The notes beneath the pieces are model-generated. The model saw only the letters and a program-made list of their open reading frames with translations. It had not been told where the DNA came from and made no database searches. Below are positions 12,901 to 25,700 of a stretch of 64,000 nucleotides of DNA, piece after piece; the stretch's first letter is position 1, and every line of letters begins with the position of its first letter. Source of the DNA: Vitellaria paradoxa (Eukaryota > Streptophyta > Magnoliopsida > Ericales > Sapotaceae); contig CM034240.1 in the NCBI GenBank assembly GCA_019916065.1, positions 45,148,026-45,212,025 of the forward strand. The letters run 5' to 3'. A program made the position numbers and the translations under genes.

Positions 12901-15900
12901 ATCAGACTCTCTCTTTCTCTCTTTCATTCATTCTTATGCATGTTATTCTTGCCCACATAAGTGGCAAATATGCATCAATACACTACTGCCCACATGCTTA
13001 GGCCTAATTAAAATGGCTTGATGGTGCTTGATGAAGTTGCTAGCATTATTATTTACATATTGCTGGTAGTCAATATTTGCTTGGTATTGTGGGAACGGTT
13101 TGTAAAACTGTTAGAATTCTTTCAGAATTCTGAACTTGTCTTGCAAAACAGAGTTTTTGACCTCATTAGGCATCATAATAGCAATATATACATATATAGG
13201 AGAGGATTGAACTTATTTACCGAAATAGGAACAAAGGCGTAAGTACAACCAACACTTTCATTAAATGAAAAGGTGTTTACCGCAGCAACGCCTTCGGCAA
13301 GAATTTTTTCCAAAAGTATTTACTGCACAAACACCTATGGCCAGTGAAGTTTTGGAGTGAAGAGTGAGCAAATCAAAGGGACTTAGTTTGATAAATGCTT
13401 TCTGTTTGTTTCCAAGTAAAATTCTTGGTTGGGTGGGTGGGTGGAAATGGAGGAGCAATGTACCTAGGGTCCACACAAAAATCCTTCAAGGATTCTCTCA
13501 AAGTTCTTGAAACCAAGATTCATCACGCCAATACCCTGTTCTGAGTAGGCATGATCCTCTGTTCAATCCGGTTCAACAAATTATCTCCTTACTAAAGAGA
13601 GATTGGCATTGTCAATTGAATCATGCATGGTGTGAAGCAAATTCTTAAGCAGATAAACTGGCTCAAGATGCAATTTAAAGGTATAAAATGTTTTCATATC
13701 TCTCTATGTATATAACTCTCTCTCTCTCTCTATATATATATATAATTGTGGCTAAAGATTTTGGTTTGTGGATGTTGTGTGCCAAATCATTCTCACAAGT
13801 TCTCTAAGGAAAAGCATTTACTCCATAAATGCCATTAGACCACTTCCAACTTGCTAAAGGCATTTACTCCATAAACATCTTTAGACCAAATTCTAGCCAA
13901 AAGCCTTGGTGTAGTAAATGCTTTTTCAATCAATTGAGGCATTGGTTGCACTAACACCTTTGGTCCTTAGCTAAATAAGTTCAATCTTCTCCTATGTTAG
14001 CATATATTGCTATTATTATGCCTGGTGACGTCAAAAACTCTGTAAAACACGAATCTTTCTGTTGTGAAGCTTGAACATTGCAATCCTAACTCTCGTTTAT
14101 CTTTCTCTCCTTAAAAAAGGAAAAGGCCTACAGGGATGTGGTGAGATATATGATGCTTTAACCTACACTAATTAAATATATGAAGCAGTGGAAGGTGAAG
14201 AATGCTAGAATATCTCATTGATCATAGGCTGTATGCATATATAGTTTGGTACATTAGGACAAACTAAGAGAATTCCATGTCATGAAGAAAAGTGGTCAAG
14301 GAAACTTTGAATAGAGTATTTTACGTGTTCTCATATTGAAGATAAAATTGCATGCACAAGTTTCAAGTTGGTATCGATGCATGAGAACTTGAGGTGTGGT
14401 TTATCCTCTTTGCTTCCTGGATTGAGTCCTCAGTTCAGTTGTAAACATGTTGTCTTAACTTTCCCAAGGTCATTGGTTTCACTTGCTTACTCGAGTCAAT
14501 TTTTCTTGATCTAAGATTTGAATAGAAACCTTAATACTTGGATTGTCAAAGCTTAAGCATTCATTTAGTTGTGGATGGTTTAGAAATGAGGCGTGACCTA
14601 ACTTTTAATATATCAACTTTTACGCGGTGGTCAATGACTGAGGTTGACTTTCAGTATTGTACTCAGTTCAACTATTCTATACCATATTTCTAGGGAGCAA
14701 GTCCGTTGACATGAAAATAATCAGAGTTCTTGTGAAATCAGTTTTGGAAATTTACAATAAATATGGTGGTGATAATTCTTTAGTGTTTTCACTTCTTTTT
14801 TCCTTTTCCTGATAGAAGTAAAATACTAATGGAAAAGATGGATGCACAATAAGAAAATGAGAAACTCTTCTGATAGAAAGATGTATTTGAATAAAGCTAT
14901 CGAAGCCCTGATGAGACCACATCTTGTAAACTTACCCAGATCTTCAAGCGGGGAAAAATAAGTTGCTACTGTCAATGCCTTTTATTCTTGTGGTTTTCTT
15001 TTTGGTAAAGATTGTTTAAATCAACTTCTATCAACCATGTCTTTCTATGTACTTATGTTGCTGGAACCTTGTCCCTTCCTCAACTGGTCTTCAAAATTAT
15101 AATTATATTGTTCTAATCTGTTTAGTTTGGTTGTATCATGTATGGTCGTAAATTTCTCTGTTTTATTTATATATAAGTAGTGATTATCTTTTAGATTGTT
15201 CTCAACGCTTGGTAGCACCACAAAGGTAGCCTCTGGTTCCTTTGGTTCACTGAGGCTATTTCGTATGATGGGTGATGCTACTCCAAATAATGATATGTTA
15301 ACATTGTGTTCAACCATTCTATGAAAGTCTGTCATCCTTATCTGACTGAATTTTGTAAACCTCCAGTTGTTGTGAGTTCTTTTCTCTTCTCAGCGAATAT
15401 TAACATCTTACTAAATATCTTGTGTAGTGAACAAATGGATTGCTAAATTGATTGCAAATGCCACCAACAAAATGATGGAGCAAAAGGATGAGAGGTATGT
15501 AATATATTCAGTTTACTTCTGTAATGCTAGAGGAGTTTGCAAAATTATTTTTATATTGATTTTCTCTTAAATTTAAATTGATTGCAAATGCCACCAACAA
15601 ATTAACTTTATATTATGGATCAATGTGATGTAATGAAGAGTATATATGGTTTGAGTTAATGTGCTAGCACAACACACATAATTCATTTTATCTGAAAGCC
15701 TATAATCACTAAATTTGCTAAGGCCCTCTTAGGAAAATAATCCAACTTAGATAGCAGCCTAGCAGACATCTGTTGGGAACCATCCCATAGTTGGCATATT
15801 TTTATAGTTTTCAGCTTGTCTATCTTTGCTTTATGATTACTTTTGGTATCTTCGGAATTTTTGTAGTAAGTGTTAATAAATAATTACCAAGAAACTATAT

Positions 15901-16775
15901 CTTGGCATACCTTGTTAGCCTTACACTAATAATGTACTAAGTTTTATTTTTAGTTATTCTAGAAAGGCTCTCATTCTTTATAACATCCCAAATTGTACTT
16001 TAATACCTATAAATATTTACAAAAGAGAGCAGGAGGAAGCTTGAAATTTGAACTTAGTAGTATGTGCAATTTTCCTCTTTCATCCTTTGTAATGTCCCTA
16101 ATTATACTGAATTCCACTGGACATGTATCTTTTCTTCTAATTTCTTTTATGCCTAATCGTGTCAACTTGAAGGGCTTGAATCATAAATACTGTCTATGAA
16201 TCTCCATATCTAAATTTGTCTCCGCTTTGGCAGGATTAGGAGGACTGGAGAAATCTTGGCATATATTCGTACTTTGAAAATGTATGCATGGGAGCTTCTT
16301 TTTACTAGGTCGTTGATGGAGACACGATCATTGGAAGTGAAATATTTATCGGTAGACATCATTCTTTAAGACTTAACAGTAATTGTAGTTATACAATATT
16401 TAGTATGTCTGTCTTGTTTATGCTTTCTAAGTTAATTCCTCAAAAACTCTTTTTTTTTTTTTTTTTCCCCAACTAGACTCGGAAGTATTTGGATGCATGG
16501 TGTGTATTCTTTTGGGCAACAACGCCAGCTCTTTTCTCTTTATTCACGTTTGGTCTCTATTCATTGATGGGCCACCAACTTGATGCTGCAACGGTATCGC
16601 AATTTTTACCCTAACCACCTGCGTTTCCTTATCTACAAACTTGTCTTTCAATTAGAAGCTGACCTTTTTCCTTTTTTTTTTTTTTTGGGTGCAGGTTTTC
16701 ACTTGTCTTGCTCTGTTTAATAATTTGATCTCTCCTCTAAATTCATTCCCATGGGTCATTAATGGGTTGATTGAT
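3969..16775 (+). CDS. ABCC13: ABCC13-like exons 1-10: linker and transmembrane domain 1
   Basis: These ten exons encode residues 1-357 of the visible protein. The first exon (84 codons) carries the cytosolic linker with the ABCC hallmark of a short conserved segment around QLDFEDL, then the start of TMD1 (YGWPYLRLG). Later exons give the hydrophobic helices and intracellular loops of TMD1: [17 protein letters not shown], the coupling segment [10 protein letters not shown], the LYLLYTQVK helix, the [12 protein letters not shown] loop, and [11 protein letters not shown] leading into the linker to NBD1. Exons are short (54-252 nt) with introns up to 2.6 kb. The first acceptor, at 3967-3968, follows a clear pyrimidine-rich tract, so the exon at 3969 is internal rather than first. 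Confidence 0.85.
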
Positions 16776-19700
16776 GTGAGTTGTCCAAATGCCTCAACTG
16801 TTAAAAAGAACATTCTTCTCGTAATGAACGCTAATTGATTGGAATAAATATTTATGTTTTTAATTTTTTCCAGGCCATTATATCTACCAGGCGGTTGAGC
16901 AGGTTCCTCTCGTGTTCTGAGCATGATCATAAACTGGAGGATCAAAGAAATTCTTCATCATCATCTTGCTCTAACGACCAGTCTGATATGGCTGTTGTCC
17001 TCCATGATGCATGTTCTACATGGTCAAGTAGTGATGATCAGGATCAAGATTTGATACTGCATCATGTGACCCTACATCTTCCGAAAGGCTCCTTAGTTGC
17101 AGTTATTGGAGAGGTTAGATCTGTGCCTGAAGTGTCTACCTTTTTTCCTTATATATATGTAATTTTGGGTTTAGCTGGTTAAACCCTTTAGGACCTTAAA
17201 AGTAAAAAAATTATATATTAAATAAATAATAATATAAAAAACAAAATAATCCTTGTAATTGTGTTCATGATAGGTATTATTTGTGTGCTAATATTTAAGG
17301 GGTTCAGGTTGGTATTATCAAATTCCTAACCCATTTTATACCCACATAGGGTTTTAATCAATTATTCCGAACCTGCTTCGGGATTTATTATTTAATTCCA
17401 TACCTTTCCTATTAGGGTCAGGATAAAGCGGGTACTTGGTTCTCTGGTTAAATTGCCGTCCCAAAGCTGGAGGTTCGACCTTCCCCTTTCTTAAAGAGCG
17501 TGGTAGGAATTACCACTGAATCTGGCAATAGTGGTTGTTTTTCAATACTTCTGCGGCATAACTTTCATATCTGGCGCCTCGTCTGTGAGTATTTATGGTA
17601 ATGGCACAAATGATGCCATTTAGATGTATATAAATGGGATAAAATTTTCATGGCACATTGTCCAATCTTTAAATGTAGTTTTCTTTTTAATTTGGTGCCC
17701 ATGGGGAGGGGCGTAAACAGAATTTTTCTGTTGTTTGATCGTCAAGTATTAAGTCTTCTAACTAGATTTTTTATTGCATGTAATAGTTAACCTAGTTCAA
17801 ATATTTGATAACATTGGTCTCAATTTTAGTTTATAAGATTACTTCGACAATTGTTGTGTCTACCCTTCTCTTAACAGCTCACGTTCTTTCAGGTTGGTTC
17901 AGGTAAATCATCTCTGTTGAATTTGATTCTGGGAGAAATGAGGCTGATCAGAGGATCGATACATTCGAGTGGATCTATAGCATACGTTCCACAGGTTTAT
18001 ATACTTGTCATAGTATAGGCATTTCTACGATGTTTTGGACTTCCATTTTGTTATGCTTTACTTTGTTGTTTGAAATTGTAGGTCCCATGGGTTCTTTCTG
18101 GAACTCTCCGAGATAATATTGTGTTTGGGAAGGAGTACAATCCAAGAAGGTGAACCCCATAATCACTGCAAATATATAATATAATACTCAAATAGGTGAA
18201 AATTTCAAGACAAATCCTTAAGGGAAGCTCTCTTTCATTTTTCTATTGAGGGATTGCGTTACTGTTTTGAGCAGATACGCAGATGTATTACAGGCGTGTG
18301 CACTTGATGTTGATGTTTCACAAATGGTTGGAGGTGATATGGCTTATGTTGGTGAGAAAGGAGTCAACTTATCTGGTGGACAGAGAGCTCGTCTTGCTCT
18401 GGCCAGGTAATCTTATCCGTATTTACCCAATTACTCAATCTGATTGTATTTTTAGGGACAAGGTTTATGTGTGTGTGTGTGTGTGTGTGTGTATATTCTG
18501 TTTAATTGAAATAATTCTAAGAGTTCTTCAAATTGAACAGGGCTATTTATTATGGATCTGATATAATCATGCTCGATGACGTCCTTAGTGCAGTTGACGC
18601 ACAAGTTGCTTGCTGGATTTTATATGAAGCCATTCTGGGTCCTCTTATGAGCCAACAGACATGCATTCTTTGTACTCATAATGTCCAGGTTATTTTCTAT
18701 TTTAAGTAGGAAAATGTTAAATGTACTCCGCTTTTAGTTTCTTACACCCCCAAAAGCACTATTCATTGTGAGAGGAGAAGGAATGTGGGAAGCTAAAAGT
18801 GGTATGCATTTAGCATTTTCATTGAAGAATTTAGTGTGTCTTTGAGTATATTTTTGTTTTACCTAGACAATGAACTGGCATGAAAATTGGATATTTACTT
18901 ATACGGTGGTAGGACAAGGAGAAAACCTATGATAATCACAAAATAATTACTAGTGAGATTGATATTCATTTGCCTTTATTTATTTCCTTGCACAAGTAAA
19001 TACTAGGGAAAATTCCATAAAATGAACTTTGGGGCTGAAAATTCCATTTTAACGAATTGCAAACGTGAAATTCCAAGTACAAGGACTTTTATTGCACCCC
19101 AGTTGCCCTTGGTGCAGAACCAGTTGTACCTGGAGCAAAAGTTCTTATTCTTGGAATTTAAAGTTTTCATTTCAAGAGAATTTAATTTTCACTCCAAAAG
19201 TTCTTTTTCTTTTTTTTTTTATAATTTTTGGAATTATCCCTAAATGCCTTTGGACAACTCAAAGCAACATTGTTAACAAAATGTTTCTTCAACTGCTGCT
19301 TAATGAATTTCATACATCATTGTTTTGTAGTTTGTTAATTTGGTCCTGAAAAGGAATGTGAGTCAGGATTTTTTGGTCAAATAGAGTGCAATTTGCTCAT
19401 CTACAGAATAATGAAACTTGATGATGAGGCAGAGGATGAATCAGTACATTTGTTTTCACAAAACTTTATTGCGTGTTTTATTGCTTTCATAATGTTTATT
19501 TCTTTTTAATTTTTGGATATTGACATGCTAGTAATTCTTTTATTCTACATTCCACAGGCAATATCTTCTGCCAATATGATTGTTGTAATGGACAAAGGAT
19601 GTGTGAAGTGGGTTGGAAGTTCAGCCGAGTTATTAACTTCATCTTATGCATACTCTCCAATGAAAGAATTGAACATATCTTCTCAAGTTCAGACACAAGA

Positions 19701-22700
19701 AAGAATTGGAAATACTTCTACTGAAGCTGAGGAAAATTTTGTTCCAGATACAGACTCTAAACATGTTTCTGGGGGAGGAGAACAGGTTATTGAAAGTGAG
19801 CTGAGGAAAGAGGGCAGAGTTGAGCCCATTGTATACAAGTGAGTAATAACCGTATCTGTAATCATGTAAAATTTCATCACTGTCAAGATTTTATATTAGG
19901 TTGGGGAGTGATGTAGGGTGGTTGATTTCCCTATGTTAGTCAAATACCTTGTTTCTTGGGTTGTTTCGACAGTTCCTTTGAATCATATTTTTTGCAGGCA
20001 TTATGCTGCATTTGCTGGCTGGTTTATTGCAATTGTAACATGTCTCTCAGCAATTTTGATGCAAGCTTCTCGCAATGGCAATGACCTGTGGTTGTCATAT
20101 TGGGTTGATTCTGCTGGAAGCATGCAAAAAGGCTACCCCACCTCCTTTTATCTGGTGATCTGTTAACTCCTTTACTTTTACTTGTGGGGTTATACTTTAT
20201 CCTACTTTTTGCCTTTTTGCTGAAAATGTATTAGGGAAAAAAAAAAATATAGTCGCTTCATGTTATCTTGGATTATATATCAAAATTTCTGATTAATTCC
20301 AGAAATAGAAATTTGAGGGTCCCCCCAGTTTATTTTACTTTTACCTGGTATTGTTATCCTTTAGAAACAGCAATCTTAGTTTGTTATACCTTAGAAATGC
20401 AATTGTATTTGGCATTGGACTATATAAAAAATTTCACCTTGTAGATTGAGACATTGCATGGCAAAGCAAGTAGTTTAGCCTCGTTAGAAATATATGTTGG
20501 AGATATGGTGGTATCTTCTATTTAGGGATATTATTCTTTTCCTAATTTGAATAAGATCATAAATGATTTTCCTTCTATATTTTATGTATCTCCTAAAATT
20601 ATAAATTCAATGCAAGACAACCCTATTTGACCAAGAAGATATTTGCTTAGAAATCACAATCATGTGGCTAATTAACCTCAAATATTTGCGCAATAATGTT
20701 CTTTTTAGTAACTGTTCTTATTTAATGCAATATCTCACTAAATGTATGGAAGAACAATGAGAAGTGGGTTGGAGAAGCATATGACTGTTTTGGTTAACTT
20801 TATCACTGGTGGCACAGGTTATACTTTGCATCTTCTGTATCGTCAATTCTTTGTTAACATTAACAAGGGCATTCTCATTTGCATTTGGTGGTTTACGTGC
20901 TGCTATTCAAGTGCATGATAGACTGCTAAAGAAGCTTATAGATGCACCTATTAACTTCTTTGATCAGACACCAAGTGGGAGGATTCTTAACAGGTAGCAT
21001 TAATGCCTTCAAGAGATAACTTCAGTTCAGTTTTGCATTCTTCATATGGATTATATTTTGTAGGTTTTCTTCGGATCTTTATACCATTGATGATGCTCTT
21101 CCATTCATTCTCAACATTCTCCTTGCTAATTTTGTTGGCCTCCTGGGAATTGCTATGGTTTTATCTTATGTGCAGGTACTTTTAAAGAACATACTTGTAA
21201 TGAACTATTTTTCACTTTGGGTTGTGCCCATTATAGAAGTTCCATAGTTTATTTGTCCTTGTCCCCAGATCCAAACATTTGTCTTACAAATGTTAGTGTG
21301 TTTGTGCAGATCATGTTTTTGCTTCTATTATTGCCATTTTGGTATATCTACAGTAAACTGCAGGTACTCATCCATGTTCTTGCTTCTATTATTGCCATTT
21401 TGGTATATCTACAGTAAACTGCAGGTACTCATCCATGTTCTTGCTTCTATTATTGCCATTTTGGTATATCTACAGTAAACTGCAGGTACTTGTTACTTTT
21501 TTGTTTTGTATAGATTGATTTTGGATTTTAGTTTGGAACCTGTTTTGATGTGTAGTATTTGATTCTAATCAAATTCCATATAGAGAGGGAGAAAGTGCAA
21601 GATACAGTTAAATGTTGGTTTGAACTTAAAATGGATTGCATATATGTTATTTTAATTTGAAAAGTAATATTGAGCATAAAGGACTGATTTTTCTCTCAAT
21701 GAAAAACACCCCCAGATCTGGAGTTGTTCCAGAATTTGATGGCAATAATAATAACAGTAAAATTGCTATATTTTCATGCAAAACACCACAGTGGCAGCAT
21801 TGGAAGGTGTTTTGCATCTCAATTCTTTAATCCCGGGCCTCCAAATCCCTTGGCTGGACTGGATTTTAGCTGAAATCTGTATTTTCTTTAGCAGAAGTTC
21901 CCATTACAGATACCAACCGGAAGCCACATTATATAGAAGTTCAAAAGCCTTCAGGAGCAACCAATACAAAATATTACACACGAACTGTTCAAGAAGACTA
22001 AATAACTCTCTTAACCCCAGCCATTGTGCAAAATGATTAAAAAACCCTTGACCTAACTAGTCATAAAACATCTCAAAATGCTTGCATTAGTTTTGCAAGT
22101 AGGATAAATATTTGCTAATATGGCTATTCAGTAAACCAAATCAAACCAAACCAAACCAAGCCTTTTCCTACTAGGTGGGGTCGGCTATATGGATTTGTCA
22201 ACACCAATTAGATCTGTTTAGGGGCATGTCCTCCGATAGATCTAGGTAGGTCAGGTCATGTTTAATAGTTTCTTTCCAACTTCTCTTAGGTCTTCCTCTA
22301 CCTCTCCTACTCCTGGCAATCTTCGTACTTTCACACCTTCTAACAAGTGCCTCCGCTGGACGCCTTCTAATATGGCCAAACCATCTTAATCGGTTTTCTC
22401 TCATTTTATCTTCAAGTGGTGCTATTCCTACTTTGCCCCTAATCTCCTCGTTCTTAATCCTATCTTTCCTTGTAATCCCGCACATCTACCTTAGCATCCT
22501 CATTTCTGCAACTGTCATCTTTTGACCTTGATTATGCTTTACTGCTCAACACTCTGATCCATATAGCAGCACTGGTCTAACCGCCACCTTATAATACTTT
22601 CCTTTCACCTTGAGGGGGACTTTTCGGTGGCACAAGACCCTCGAAGCACTCCTCCATTTGGTCCACCCGGCTTGAATCCTGTGACTTACATCAGTATCAA

Positions 22701-25700
22701 TCCCTCCATCTTGTTGCACCATAGATCCAAGGTACCTAAATTTATCTTTCTCTACAATCTTTTGTGTGCCTAAACTTACTTCTATACTACATGTTATCCT
22801 ACTTTGACTAAACTTACATTCCATATATTCCGTCTTGCATCGGCTTAGTCTAAACCCTTTTGTCTCTAACGTTTCCCGCCACAATTCTAGCTTAGCATTC
22901 ACTACTCCTCTCGTCTCATCTACTAAAACAATATCATCTGCAAATAGCATACACCACGGCACCTCATCCTAAATATGTCTTGTAATCTCATCCATAACTA
23001 AAGCAAATAAGTACGACTTAACGCTGAGTCTTGATGTAAACCAATCGTGATAGGGAACTCGTTAGTCTCTCCACCAGTCGTTCATATAGATGTCATGGCT
23101 CTATCATACATGTCCTATATATGCGACACACGTTCCTTTCTTTTTCAATACTTTCCATAGAATCTCCCTAGGAACCTGGTTATATGCCTTATCTAAATCA
23201 ATGAACACCATATGTAAATCTTTTTAACCTTCTCTATACTGTTTCATTAACCTCCTCAAGAGAAAGATAGCCTCCATAGTTGATCTTCCAGGCATGAAAC
23301 CAAATTGATTCTCTGAAACGTTTGTTGTCCTTCTTAATCTTCTCTCAATAACTCTCTCCCATAATTTCATCGTATGGCTCATCAATTTAATCCCGCGGTA
23401 GTTCGCACAGTTCTGAATATCTCCTTTGTTCTTGTATATGGGTATAAGGATACTTTTCCTCCATGCATCAGGCATCTTCTTGCTCTTTAGCACTACATTA
23501 AAAAGTTTTGTCAACTAACTTATGCCATCCTCTCCTAAGCATCTCCAAACCTCAATAGGGATACCATTTGGCCCAACCGCCTTTCCATTCGTCATCCTTT
23601 TTAATATTTCTTTTACTTCCTCCCTACTGATTCTCCTATAGAACATAAGATTTAATTCTTCCCTAAAAGTGGTAAAATGCCCCAATTGTATGTCACTGCT
23701 ACTGCTTTCGTTAAATAACTTGTAAAAGTAGGTCTTCCAACGCTCCTTTATCTCCTCTTCCTTTACTAATACTTTTTCATCCTCATCCTTAATGCATTAA
23801 ACTTGATTTAAATCGTTGGTCTGTCTATCTTTGGATTTAGCAAGCTTGAATATCTCTCTTTCGCCCTCCTTAGTGTCAAGTTGTCTATATAAATCCTCAA
23901 ACGTCTTTGCCTTAGCCTCACTAACTGCCTTTTTGGTTTCTCTTCTAGTTTCTCTGTACCTCTCCAAGTTCGCTTCATTTCAGTCGTTTTGCCAAGATTT
24001 AACACACTTCTTTTAACTTTTATCTTGTCTTGGACGGTCTCGTTCCACCACCATGCCTCTTTCTGTGCCAGAGCACTCCCTTTGGATTCTCCTAAGACTT
24101 CTTTCCCTACCCTCCTAATACACTTTGCTACCTTATCCCACATAATATTTGCACTCTCATTTATTGTCCAAACGTCTTTCTCTAGTACTCTTTCCCTGAA
24201 TGTTGGTTGTTTATCACCTTTCAAGTTTCACTATTTAGTCTTTGAGCATTTATACTTTTTTTTTCTAGTCCACCTTTGAAACTACACATCTATGACCAAC
24301 AACCTATGTTGGGCAGTCAAGCTCTCCCCTGGTATAACTGTAAAATGTATACAAGCTACGCGATTTTTTTTCCTAGTTAAGAAAAAGTCAACCTGTGTCC
24401 TTGAGGAGCCACTTTTATAAGTTACCAAATGTTTCTCTCTCTTCCTAAAAAAGGTATTCGTCACCATAAGATCATAAACCACTGCAACCTCCAAAATATC
24501 CTTCCCTTCTTCATTTCTATTACAGTAGCCATATCCCCCATATACTCCTATGTATCCATCTACGTCGCGTCCTATATGACTGTTTAAATCTCCTCCTATG
24601 AAGACCATCTCTCTTTGAGGTATCTCTAATAGCATTCCTTCCCAAGTCTTCCCAAAACTTCTCCTTATGTACTTCTCCTAAGCCCACTTGGGAGGCATAA
24701 GCACTAATTACGTTTACTATCTCTTCTCCTAACACTAACTTAATTGTAATAATCCTATCTCCACAGCATTTTATATTAACTATATCTTCCTTTAGGTCTT
24801 TGCTTACTATTAGGCCGACCCCATTTCTCGATCTATTAAGTCCCGTATACCATAATTTATACCCAGTCCTCTCAATCTCTTTAGCTTTCTGTCTCACTAA
24901 CTTCGTCTCTTGCAAGCAAATAATTGCGATTCTTCTTCTTTCTATTGTATCCACCACTTCCATAAGTTTTCCAGTTAAGCTCTCAATATTCTAAGTACCT
25001 AATCTCAGCCATCTATTTTGGACTAGCTTCCTTGGCCCCCCACTCGTCTACGAAAGTGTGAGGACCCTTGCCTATTTAACACTGCACCCGGGCGCCGATG
25101 CAGCAGTCATTGCTTATTTAACACTGTACTTGGACCATACAGCATGTCGCTAAGTAGGGAACGCCCCTGCGAAATCTCATTAGGTGTCAGAAAATCCATA
25201 AAAAAATTTGATAAAGTTTTACGCTGGCTGTCGACTACCTAACACAATCCTCCTCTTTTATCCGAGCTTGGGACCGGCTATGAAAAAAAACATAGGCGGA
25301 GTTAATATAGCCCCTTTCAGTAAAAAATGTCAAATAATTTTCTCAACTCGAATGATCCAATCTCCTCCTAAAATACGTCATTGGCCTCAAGAATTTGAGA
25401 AAATTCTTAGCAATTGGCTATACTTTCTAAGACTGACTTTCGTTTATCTAGATATGTTAATTTTTGGTCTTGTGGATGAGGAGTAATGGGGGGTCATTGT
25501 TGAATTTAGATGACCCTTGATCGTATAAAATGATATAGAGTTTTCAGTGATATGATCCATGAGTTATTTCATTCCTTAATTGAGTTGTTTTCTAGAAACA
25601 TTTTAGCAATCCAATGTGATATTAACTACTACTAAATTAAATTTTTATTGATGCAAGAAAACAGTATGCCTTACAATCTAGGGTTGTCTACTAAATCAAA

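Larger units (their letters stand above)
22136..25315 (-). mobile_element. RTE-type LINE, near full length, inactivated
   Basis: Antisense in intron 20 of the transporter gene. From the 5' end (right), an apurinic-endonuclease-like domain at about 24963-24282 keeps [15 protein letters not shown] and [10 protein letters not shown] linker follows at 24224-23808. Reverse transcriptase occupies about 23514-22546, with [29 protein letters not shown] and the catalytic FADDI near 22940. The C-terminal tail at 22485-22198 has [12 protein letters not shown] and RGRPKRSW. The 3' end is a short TTGGT-type repeat rather than poly(A), as in RTE elements. TTCAGTAAA at 22127-22135 and 25316-25324 is a likely target duplication. 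The frame is broken many times, so this copy is dead. Confidence 0.85.

Noticed and set aside
17425..17600. tRNA-like stretch with GGTTCGACCTTCC, possible SINE
   Set aside because: The B-box match is partial, the A-box is weak, and neither an A-rich tail nor target duplication was found.
23989..24279. Plus-strand open frames within the LINE
   Set aside because: They are shadows of the minus-strand endonuclease and linker frames.
25208..25486. Open frame of 92 codons on the plus strand after the LINE
   Set aside because: It overlaps the antisense 5' end of the RTE LINE and resembles no protein.
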